Below are positions 1 through 10,200 of a stretch of DNA of 64,000 bases, one piece after another. Every line of letters starts with the position of its first letter. The stretch's first letter is position 1. The translations under genes and the position numbers were made by a program. This DNA comes from Sphaerolaimus hirsutus. Taxonomy: Eukaryota; Nematoda; Chromadorea; Monhysterida; Sphaerolaimidae. The stretch is taken from contig OZ038457.1 of the NCBI GenBank assembly GCA_964036195.1, positions 2,889,180 through 2,953,179 of the forward strand, given 5' to 3'. The notes below the pieces were generated by a model, which ran no database searches, was not told where the DNA came from, and saw only the letters and a list, made by a program, of their open reading frames with translations.

Positions 1-147
1 AGCAAACATTTATATTTAGCAGTTTCAAGTATAAAAAAATACAGTACCGAAACGGAAAGCATGATTCACATTACACGGAGGATGTTTTGTTTGTGCGTAA
101 CTTTTCAATGATGCAATTTCAATTTCCTAATTTGTGTCGCTGAAATA

Positions 148-532
148 AAGTGATGGAAAGTCGCCAGGAAAAAAACGCCACGCGCCATTCGAAAAAAATG
201 GCGCCAGACGACGGGAAAAAGGCGCCAAGTGGCAATGAAACCAGGTGGCAGTCCCAAGCCCTGTAAAGTGTAAAGTAAAGTGTCAAATGTAAAGTCAAAT
301 GCAAAGTCAAATGTCAAATGTAAAGTCAAATGCAAAGTAAACTGGCAATTGTCATGGAAAGTTCAGTAATAAAATCTTTTCTTTTTTTGTTTGATTGACA
401 CTTTACTTTGCATTTGACTTTACATTTGACACTTTACTTTACACTTTACAGGGCTTGGGACTGCCCCCAGGGCGCGGCACCCCTCAGTACCCTTAAATGG
501 CGCCAGCGGCAAGGCGAAACTCCATCACTAGT
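148..532. mobile_element. GGCGCC-rich TIR element with a nested A-type element
   Basis: The outer element opens with AGTGATGGA and closes with TCCATCACT, and its body is rich in GGCGCC. An A-type element (245-467) interrupts it. Related GGCGCC or GGCACC elements with AGTGATG-like ends occur near 12525-12594, 29118, 53300 and 56351-58416. Confidence 0.6.
245..467. mobile_element. A-type element, copy A1, introner-like termini
   Basis: The 5' end is GTGGCAGTCCCAAGCCCTG and the reverse complement of the 3' end is GGGGCAGTCCCAAGCCCTG; they differ only at the second base. CAG lies directly before (242-244) and after (468-470), a 3-bp target duplication. Both subterminal regions carry GTAAAG or CTTTAC runs. 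Non-genic copy, useful as a reference for the family. Confidence 0.85.
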
Positions 533-1100
533 AATTCACAAGTTTTTCAGGTTGTGTCCATGTTACAACACATATCGCTACATAGCGTCGGACATGAATA
601 TCTAGGTATCTATTTACTTTATTATTCACGTCATTTTTTTACCGAAGCCTCAGTTTTGTACTCTGAAACTATGATTTTTTGTTGAAAAAAAACAACTGTT
701 TCCAGCAACAGGTACCTAAGGTAAATACTTTTGTCTAAAAATCGAATTTCATTCAACCATTTCCATCCATTTTTGGTCAAAATAACATTATTTCATTCCT
801 ATTGTAGTAGTTTATCAACTAATTTACTACACTATTAGTTCCAAGCGAAATAAAATTTATCTACCTAGTTTTTTTGGTCATTTGACACAGCGCGCTTTAG
901 AGGCTCGCGAGTTTTATTGGACTAGTTAATTCCCGAGAATTCTGTCTATTTATTAGTTTAGGAAGAAAGTTACTTCTAGCTTCAACTGAAAGAAAAGTTC
1001 TAGTATCGAAAAGAACTTTCTTTCAAACAATAATACCTATGTATATAATTACGTTAGATAGCACTAAATCACTCGAGATATATATATATATATGTATATA

Positions 1101-1359
1101 CCGTATTTCCTCGAAATACCCCCCGGGGGGTGATTGTTTCAGAGTGAGAATTTTGAGAGAAAAACGTGAAAAATGCAACAATAACCACCATTTATAAGTT
1201 TTTACAGCCTTATATAAGGATGTAGATGGTATAAACGATGTTCAAACGTAACACAGTAAGCGTTTTGAACATCTGTTATGCATTTCCCGGACCACAAATT
1301 CATAGTGCCTATTTTGAGGGGGGTATTTCGAGGAGGGGGGGTATTTCGAGGAAATACGG
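1101..1359. mobile_element. F-type TIR element (CCGTATTTCCTCG), TA-flanked
   Basis: Long inverted ends CCGTATTTCCTCGAAATACC and its complement are flanked by TA. The inner ends carry C or G runs. Copies recur near 37105, 47182, 52654 and 58971, with diverged relatives near 3031, 12000, 42130, 50228 and 59838. A TA duplication would fit a mariner-like MITE, which is an inference. Confidence 0.7.
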
Positions 1360-1683
1360 TATATATATATATATACTAAATTATATATGATAAACTCAAT
1401 ATATATACTAAATTATATATGATAAACTCACTACCGTGAATCTTCGAACACGCCCCCCTCGAGTAACTCCAACCATCGAATAACTCCCCCCTGTTGTGTG
1501 CGTCAGGAAAAAATACCCCCAGGTCTGAGCGAGCTGGAGAAAAATAACTCCCCTTGAAATACCACCCCTGTCTGGAATAAGGTACAACATGTATGCAATG
1601 GACAAGATGTATTAATTGATGCCAATTTACATAAATAGCAGCACTGGTTTGTGTAACGAGCTACGATAATATCTTCTATGTGG

Positions 1684-2148
1684 CAGGGGTCTCCTAGGGG
1701 GGTTGGGGCGGGCTGCCCCCCCCCCCAAAATCCGCGGGCTATCTATCTATCCCGAAGCTAAATTTTTGGCTACTACCCCTCAAAGACCCCCCCCCCCAAA
1801 TCACTCAGCTATCTATCTATCTGGAGTGGTTTTTGAGAAATTTTGCCCCAATTTTCGCTAAAAATCACCAATTTTCGCACCTTTTTATAGTTTTTCACCT
1901 TCAAAATAGTGCTCTCCGGCTATATGCATGGTTATATGCCTGTTTTTAGCCATTTTAAACCTACTTTTGGCCATTTTTAACCGATTATTAGCGATTTTAT
2001 CCCCTTTCGGCCTTCTATGCACTGAAAAAGCCTATATATTTTGCCCCCGCGAGCCCCCCCAGAAAATTTTTTCAGCTATCTATCCCTCCGGAGGAGCGAT
2101 TTGGTATCTATCCAGCCCCCGCGAGGGCCAAAATATTGGTAACCCCTG
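1684..2148. mobile_element. D-type element (CAGGGGTCTCC ends, CTATCTAT body)
   Basis: It starts CAGGGGTCTCC and ends in ACCCCTG. The body has C and G runs and several copies of AGCTATCTATCTATC. Another copy of the family at 24965-25507 has an 8-bp target duplication, so hAT-type is likely. Confidence 0.65.
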
Positions 2149-3030
2149 CTAAGTAGTCACATTTATTAAACCCCCCCCCCCCAAATAAGCATTCAGCCAG
2201 AACTAACCACCCCTCAAAATTTGCTGGCGAAAAAATCAACCCCCTGGGGGTATTTCAAGGAAATATACGGTATTCAATAAGGACATAAGGAGTCCAAACG
2301 CCTTCCCATTTCCATAGCACTCAGGTTATACGAGAGTGCAGAAATCGATTTGTGCCGCGCGGCACATGCCGCTTACGCGCGGCGGCCGGTTAGCTAGCAG
2401 AGGCGGCGTGCATGAGCTACATTGTGCATGTGCATTGCTGCCGCCCAGGCCAACGCGGCCGTACACATAAATATTATATTATGTCCATTTTGTGGTTGAG
2501 GGGCGCCGCCATTAAACTAGGTAGGCACGCACTTTTCGATGAGTCTGTTACTTATTGCTGTCATAACATTTTGTACCAGTTGGCAATTTATGTCTAAAAT
2601 TGTGCCATTTTGTATCAAAAGTAATTTGGTTCATTGCAATTTGTTTCAGCGGACACATTGTTTCTTTGGCCATACACAGTACACACACTATTTGAAAATC
2701 ACAATGTGTGTCAACTGGGCCGACGTGTTTGGTTTCACATTTTAGTTGATGGGTCAAATTTTAACGAACGATGTTCAAATTCACATATAGGCAATTGCCA
2801 TGCGCTACAACCCGTCAACTCAAATGTGAATTGAAATGGAAACCAGTACACGTCCAGTGTTTGAACTTTGAATCACTGCCAACTTCCCTTGCACATTTAA
2901 GTCTGCGCGCGTTAAGGACGGTGTGCACTTATTGGACTACTTCATTCCAGCAAATTCCAGCAAGAAGTCACTCGAGATTATTAAATGTCCATTTTTCACT
3001 TCATTAGTGGTAATATGCCCAATATATATA

Positions 3031-3225
3031 CCGCAAATCCTCGAATAAGATCCCCCCCCTCGAATAACTCCCCCCTTGAATAACTCCCCCTGTTAGCGAG
3101 GCGAGGAAGAAAGTTAAGTCCAAGGTTTCTGAGGGAAAAATAACTCCCCCCCTCGAATAACTCCCCCCTCCAAAACGTCTGAGGAAAAAATAACTCCCCT
3201 GGGGTCTTATTCGAGGATTTAGGGT
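3031..3225. mobile_element. Diverged F-type element
   Basis: The two ends, one containing TCCTCGAATAAG and the other TTATTCGAGGATT, are inverted copies, and the body repeats CGAATAACTCCCCC. It is related to the CCGTATTTCCTCG family. Confidence 0.5.
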
Positions 3226-4067
3226 AATTTCCCTGAATTTGTCAAATTGAGCCATAACCGAAAAACAGTGGCGCTTTTCGTCGCAAATTAATCACACGTG
3301 GAAGCCTACCTATTTACTTGGACATAAATCATTTGCAATCACAAGGTTTTATTAAAATGTAAATAAATTGTGCCGGCTTGACAAAAGGTAGGGAATGCTG
3401 ATAGTAAATGGCCGACCGACAAACCGACACCATTTCGCAAATTCCGAGTAAATTTTACGATTACGTTAAGAAAGTCAGAGTGCTTCAAAGTCATTTAATG
3501 AAGTAATTTATAGTTATTAGATTTTATCTCTATCTGACAAACTTTGTTGCCCCGTGGCCAGTTTCGCACCTTGCAAACTATCAAGTAAAATGTCAGATAG
3601 ATAGTCCCATGATGTCAAATAGATGTCAAGTAGATAGTAGATGCCCAATAATATTTTATTTTACTTGAAAATTAACAATTTACGTTTAATTGACATTTAA
3701 GGGCGCGCACCGGACACAGTTCCGGCTTTACCGATGTGCCACTGTTGTATGTAATCGGGAATTTAGGATTTTTCAAATAATGGATTTTTCACTTTCAACT
3801 GCTTTTGAAGCGTCCTTCTTGAAGAATAACCTACAGAACCTCCAGACATCAACTTTTTCCTCATTCTAGAATGCATTTTAGTTAGATTGTGTTTTCACAA
3901 TGAGTACTCAGTCAAAACTTCTACATAATACCTAGCTAGTCAAAGTATTAAGTATGCATAAATATGCTTGAGTTTACCTAATCCTTTTCAAAAATACAGT
4001 TGAGACCAAATGTAACTCACAAAGTATTGTATTTCATGTATGGGTTAAACGTAAATTCATTGTCGCT

Positions 4068-4283
4068 GCACACTCTAGTTGACCAATACCAGCAAACTCA
4101 AATTTGAGTACTCATAAATCAGTTTTGGACGTATTTGAGTTAAATTTTCAGTTGATCTCATAATCCTCAGTTGACAGAGATTATAAGGTAAACCCAAAAT
4201 TAAACTCAAATACGTTCAAAACTGATTTATGAGTACTCATAGTTGAGTTTACTGGTGTGAGTAAACTAGTGTGCACAGTGTCA
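4068..4283. repeat. I-type inverted repeat (CACACTAGTT ends)
   Basis: The halves are inverted copies around AAACTCAAAT and ATAAATCAGTTTTG motifs and end in CTAGTGTGCACA. Related copies lie near 4620-4820, 5280-5486, 12626-12830, 28500-28770, 36487-36652 and 55545-55743. Confidence 0.5.
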
Positions 4284-5044
4284 ACGCGCTAACCAAATAC
4301 GCCATACGTGTGTTCTTTAGCACTTGCACACCAATTGTTGCTCTGTGCAAAAACGAATCGATTTTTTAGACTGCCAAAACTGAGTCAACGCGCTGGCCAC
4401 TGGAAATGTATACCTATTTATGTACTAAAATATTCATGTAGGCCTGGCCCTGACCTTTCAGTAGACTTTATCCAAAGAAATTCCGATTAAATTCGCTCTG
4501 GTGAATTGTTGATTTAGATTTCATGATAAAGTAACTCGCCGATAAAATTTCCCGCGCGATTTTTCACATTCCTATTTTAAGTTGACATTTATATGACCGT
4601 TTTTACCGATCGTGTCCACACAGTAGCATTCAACCGAAATTTCGGAAACCAATAATATTTAAATCAGCTTTGAATTGAATGCATTTGAGTTTACTGGATT
4701 GTAAATATAATTTTGAATAGCTAAATATCAACTTTAGTTGACATACACCTCATTCTGGCAAACTCAAATGCGTCAAAGCTGATTTATGAGTTGCCAAAAT
4801 TTCGGTGGAAAACTAGGGTGTGTATTTGGAGCCAATAAATACCTAAACACCACAAAACCTTCTCAGAGAACCTTCACAACGGCATAAAATCCCACTAAAA
4901 TACACTACAACAATGTCACTATCAAACACACTATTCATATTCGTGTGCGCTTTGAGCAAAAGCTTAGCGGCGGCGCGAGGGAACGAAATTAATGGGAGTC
5001 TATCTGCCATTGGGACAGCGGACACCGGAACTTTTGACACGGAT

Positions 5045-5232
5045 GCTGGTAAGGTGGCAAACGGTATGGATTTTCGGTAAACGGTACGATACGGTCGACC
5101 ATTGCGTTTGCGATAAACGGTACAATAGGTCTTTAATTTGGCAGTAAGTTGTACAAAAAGTGCAAAAATTGCACTGCCATAGGCGGGAATCGAACCCGCG
5201 CCTCTCATATCGTGTTAACACGAGCGCCCTAA
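5045..5232 (-). repeat. tRNA-like SINE fragment
   Basis: On the minus strand the stretch near 5176-5230 has a T-arm-like hairpin (GCGGG, TTCGATT, CCCGC) containing GGTTCGATTCC, which fits the Pol III B box. I could not find an acceptor stem that closes, so it is not called a tRNA gene. The adjoining AAACGGTACGATACGGTCGA sequence recurs near 36410-36440, which suggests a dispersed tRNA-derived SINE. Confidence 0.35.
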
Positions 5233-5486
5233 CATATGTATGTACATCGGCTGCACTCTAGTCACTTTGGCTCTAATGTGCCTGCACACACTAGTTTTCA
5301 CACGAAAATTTGAAAACTCTAAATCCGCTTAGAACGCATTTGAGTTTTCTACAATGAAGTGGCCGTCAAACTACAGTTGACGCCTGACGAGATTAAAAAT
5401 GACTCATTGTGGAAAACTCGAACACGTTCAATTCAAAGCTCATTTAAGAGTTTTTGAAATTTCGTGTGAAAACTAGTGTGCGCAGG

Positions 5487-6650
5487 TAGGGTTCAAACGA
5501 TATATCGTATCGAATATCGAATATCGGATATCGACCATTTTTTCATATCGAATATCGAATATCGATATCGAAAATTTTGAAAAAATATCAAATATCGATA
5601 TCGAATATCGACCATTTTTTCGATATATCGAACCTGTATTGTGTCCCTAAATTAAGTTTTCATTTTCATTTTGAGATATTTATGATTGATCTGATTTGCT
5701 TATAGTATTGTATTTGATGGGTAAAAGTACAGTATTTATAATGTCATTTTTGTTGAAGTGCTAAAATTGAAGCTAGAAATTGATGATTTGCTATTTTTAG
5801 CAACATGCCCTTAAGCAATTAGGTGCTAAGCAGGGACGTATCCAGGATTTTTGAGCGGGGGGGGGGCTGCTTGTTTACGGAGCCCGGCAAAGGGGGGGGG
5901 CTCAGCCCCCCCCTAAAATTTTAGCTAAATAGTGGCGGAATGGCGCTATGGCGCTGGCGCCAGTAGTAGGCGCCACGCCATGGCATTATTGGCGTTGGCG
6001 TCAGCGCCATGGAACGCTGTATATGTATGTAAATATACATACAAAACGGCAAAAAGCACAACATTGAGTGTATTTACAACGATTTGCGGCCACATGGAGT
6101 AAATCTGATGATAATACCTTGATGTCTGGTGAAGAATGCGCGCTTGCGCGCAAAATTTTTTACGCTGACGTTAAAAAAGTCTCATTTTCCGGTCACTTTC
6201 TGGTCTCACCCCGGGAGGGGGGGCTGCAGCCCCCCCCCGCCCCCCCTGGATACGGCCCTGGTTATAAGTATCAACTGTAATATCTACCAATTTTTATTTG
6301 TCTGATACACTTTGATTCATCATGTTTCTGTGCCATGTTCTTCTTTTGAGTGATGTAAACCTTGTTAAAATCACTTGTTCCATTCACATTTCAGTAAAGA
6401 GATGATTAAACATGTGTGCAACCACATGAAATCACAATATGCCACTTGAAACATGCCTTGCTATACCAAAAGCAAATCGCAATATCGAATATCGAAAATA
6501 TCGAAATATCGAATATCGAATATCGACCATTTCTCAATATCGAATATCAAATATCGATTTCGAGGTTCCATATCGTATCGATATCGAATATCGAGTTTCA
6601 GAAAAAAATATCGAATATCGATATTGAAAAGTCATATCGTTTGAACCCTA
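5487..6650. mobile_element. TAGGGT-type foldback element with ATATCG body, copy Q1
   Basis: It starts TAGGGTTCAAACGATATATCG minus its last base and ends with the inverted copy. A perfect 8-bp duplication TGCGCAGG flanks it (5479-5486 and 6651-6658). The ends run into degenerate arrays of ATATCGA. A G-type element (5831-6260) is nested inside. The second copy, Q2 at 33958-34633, lacks that insertion. Confidence 0.85.
5831..6260. mobile_element. G-type hAT-like MITE, copy G1
   Basis: The ends are CAGGGACGTATCCAGG and CCTGGATACGGCCCTG. The body has G and C runs, GGCGCC clusters and an internal GCGCGCTTGCGCGC palindrome that all G copies carry. Compared with Q2 near 34290, the flanks GTGCTAAG and GTTATAAG mark an 8-bp target duplication with two differences. 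Confidence 0.75.
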
Positions 6651-6769
6651 TGCGCAGGGCCAATATGTCATGTCATGTCAACTGGTTTTCATGCCAAGTC
6701 AAAATTTATATGATGGGTTGCAGGACAATTTTCAAGTGCACATATGGCAATGTCAACAAGGAATTAGGT

Positions 6770-7240
6770 GATGGGTTACCCCCCCAAGCTGCCCAGCTAT
6801 CTATCTATCCTGGAGGCCACTCAGCTATCTATCTATCCCGGAGGCAAAATTGTGGGCTACTACAACCTAAACCCCCCCCCCCCCCAATCGCTCAGCTCTC
6901 TACCTATCTGGAGCGATTTTTGAGAAACTATACCCCAATTGTCGCTCAAAATCGCTATTTTTCATACCTTTTATAGATTTTCACCTCCAAAATACTACTT
7001 TTTGTTCCTATTTACCTATTTTCAGCTATTCAGGACTATATGCCCCCTTGCATACCCATTTTGAGCTATTTTACACCTACTTTTAGCGATTTTTCTCCCT
7101 TTTCTTCCTTCTAGACCCTGAAATAGCCTATATATCGAGTCACTACAGCCCCCCACAACCCCCCCCCCCAAAAAAAAAAAAAAAAATTTTTTCCAGCTAT
7201 CTATCCAACCACTCGGAGGGTCAAAATTAAAGATACCCCA
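6770..7240. mobile_element. D-type element, diverged
   Basis: It shares the AGCTATCTATCTATCC motifs, C runs and GATTTTTGAGAAA body with the copies at 1684 and 24965. It ends just before the acceptor of the first recognised exon at 7250. Confidence 0.55.
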
Positions 7241-7249
7241 GATTTACAG

Positions 7250-10200
7250 TATGGTAAACCCTAGTATAACCAAAACAGCAGGCATCGCATCTGACACGGG
7301 CGGCTTCAGCAAAAGCAGAGAGCCAATTAGGGACAGTTTGCTCAAAGAGATCAGACTGGCAGAGTGGGCAAACAATAAATTGGCACCTGGCCAGACAAAT
7401 ACAGAGCGGGATCGTTGGAATAATTTACAGGTGCCAGTCAAATCCCGAGCCCTGTAACTTGTAAAGTCAAATGTCATGTAAAATGTCATACAATTTTGTC
7501 AATTGTCATGTTATGTCAAACTTTCAGTAATAAGTTTTGTTAGTTTTGATTGCGTTTTACATGACATTTGGCACTCTACACTTCGTGTTTAAACTTATCA
7601 TTTAGTGACTTATTGCTTAGTTATACAAGCTTTACGTTGCTTATCGCTTTTGTAAACGATACGTGACATAGTTATTTCACTATAAAAGGTCAAAATGAAT
7701 AAGATGTATGGAATGAATGAAATCCATCAGATGAAATTCAAATTTGAGACATAAGTATTCGCACCTAACTGGTCCAAAATTGTAAAGCAATAAACCACTT
7801 TGTCGATATCTTTGAAAATGCACTCACACATTTTTACCCCCCCCCCCCCCAGTCTCAATGGCACCAAGTGGCAAGCATAAATACGAGTGCATCCAGCACC
7901 AAATCCATGGCGCCAGGCGCCATTTCCACGGCGCCGCTGCACGCTGCCGATGGGCAGACTTATTCGCACATGGCAAACATCGGAGACACACAATCAAACA
8001 GTGTGCCAGTGGATGCCAGGTGCCAATTTCTCAAGTGGTGAAGTGATAAGAAAAGTGGTAAGTAGCAAGTGAAGTGACTAGGTAACTCAAGTGGAAATTA
8101 GAAAATATTTTGATGTATATTTCTCAACTATAACTCACAAATTCTTCTTTTTTATTTTCTCCAGGTTTTTCTAGAGATAAACACCTTCCCGGACAAGTTC
8201 ACCACCAATTTTTTTATTTCACTTCGAATGCAATATCTCCGTCTATGGGGACGTTATAAAGCTGAAACTTTGTATATAATAAGTTTTAAGACCCCTCTAC
8301 TCCCCAACAATGGGGGAGGTGCGGCGACTCACTACAGGGCGGGTCGCCCTATATGCAACATTTTTTTGGCATTTTTGGTGTCCCAATCAAGTTCACCACC
8401 CACTTGATTGGCTACACTACAAGAGCCATATCTCCAGCTGTAATGGCGGTATAAAGCTGAAATTTGGGGGATGTCTTGCCAACAACCCCCCTCACAATAC
8501 ACTAGTGGGGTGGCTGCCGACGACACACCAAAGCATGGGTCACTGCATATAAAGTTGACCATTTTCTGAAAACAGCCCAAGTGTCCCAAAACAAGTTCAT
8601 CACCCAACTGCATTTAAAAAAATGTTGCAACAACATACCTAATATAAAACTGAATCGGGTTGGAACCATAGTTCAGCCAGAAAATTTTTTTTTCAGTAGG
8701 GCACCCACCCTGTCCCATAAACAGTAGATTGAAATGTTCACTTTAACCCAATTTTTTGTTTCACACTTAAAAAGTTGGTTTACAAAGTTCACTAGAGAAT
8801 GGTCTAAGGTTCAAAGTTATGTAAACAACATAACCTCTAAAATGCCTCCATAAGGAAATTTACTTGGGGTGAATTCTATGATGTCAAAATGATGTCATTG
8901 CAGGAACAAAATTTGACAAAATTTTCACTTTTTCATTCACCCCAACTAAATTTCCTTATGGAAGCATTTGAGAGGATATGTTGTTTACATAACTTTGAAC
9001 CTTAGACCATTCTCTAGTGAACTTTGTAAACCAACTTTTTAAGTGTGAAACAAAAAATTGGTTTAAAGTGAAATTTTTGGTTTACCGTTTATCGGACAGG
9101 GTGGGTGCCCTACTGAAAAATTTTTGTTTTGGCTGAACTAGGGTTCCAACCCGATTTAGTTTTATATTAGGTATGTTGCTGCAACATTTTTATGATGCAG
9201 TTGGGTGATGAACTTGTTTTGGGACACTTGGGCTGTTTTTAGAAAATGGTCAACTTTATATGCAGTGACCCATGCTTTAGTGGGTCGTCGGCAGCCGCCC
9301 CACTGGTGTATTGTGAGGGGGGTTGTTGGCAAGACATCCCCCAAATTCAGCTTCATACCGCCATCACAGCTGGAGTTATGTCTCTCGTAGTGTAGCCAAT
9401 CAAGTGGGTGGTGAACTCGATTGGGACACCAAAAACGCCAAAAAATGTTGCATATAGGGCAACCCGCCGTGTAGTGAGTCGCCGCACCTCCCCCATTGTT
9501 GGGGAGTAGAGGGGTCTTACAACTTTATATATACAAAGTTTCAGCTTTATAACACCCTCATGAACGGAGATATTGCATTCGAAGTGAAATAAAAAAATTG
9601 GTGGTGAACTTGTCCGGGAAGGTGTTTATATTTATATTTTCTTTTTGAGAGACTTTCTGAAGTTATATTTAATTATCTTTTCTGAAAATCAAGAATATTT
9701 GAACGGTTAGACCTACAAAGCCTTCACTTAACTCACTCACGCTTACCACTTCCCACTTATCTCGCCACTTATCCACTTGAGGAATCGGCCCCAGGTCCTG
9801 CGGCAAAAACGGTTACTCAACGGGGCTCAAACAGAGGCCGTGCAAGTGCAGGGAACATTGGAGGGGCAAATATTGCGATCGAATTGTGTGCCACAACGGC
9901 GGCAAGCCCGTGGTGCTTTTAAAGGGGGGCCCGGCCAGGTGCAGATGCACTTCGGAAAAGTTTCATGTGTGTTTCGGATTTGGTTGGGGGGGGGGGGGTC
10001 GGCGGCATTGACTTTGACTATGTATAAAAGAGGAAACAAAACTTCAAAATCAGATAAAAAATTATAAAACCTACCTATCAAGCGGTACAAAAATATTATT
10101 TCTATAAAATTCTATTAAATTTTTACTAAAATTGAAAATTTTTTACAATTTTTTTTTAAATGTCCCATTTCTTTCAATTTCATTCTTAAATTTTCCATTC

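Larger units (their letters stand above)
1..7249. other. Gene-free mosaic of nested TIR elements
   Basis: I find no exon I can defend here. The stretch is made of short inverted-repeat elements, several nested, separated by AT-rich sequence. The longer open frames are translations of repeats, for example the Ile/Glu/Ser-rich frames near 6416-6976 that read the ATATCG motif. Upstream exons of the EGF-repeat gene could be hidden here, but nothing convincing was seen. Confidence 0.6.

Noticed and set aside
5176-5230. tRNA gene on the minus strand
   Set aside because: A T-arm is clear but no closing acceptor stem was found; it fits a tRNA-derived SINE better.
6416-6976. 186-codon open frame rich in Ile, Ser and Glu
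   Set aside because: It translates ATATCG repeats of element Q1 and then crosses the element boundary at 6650.
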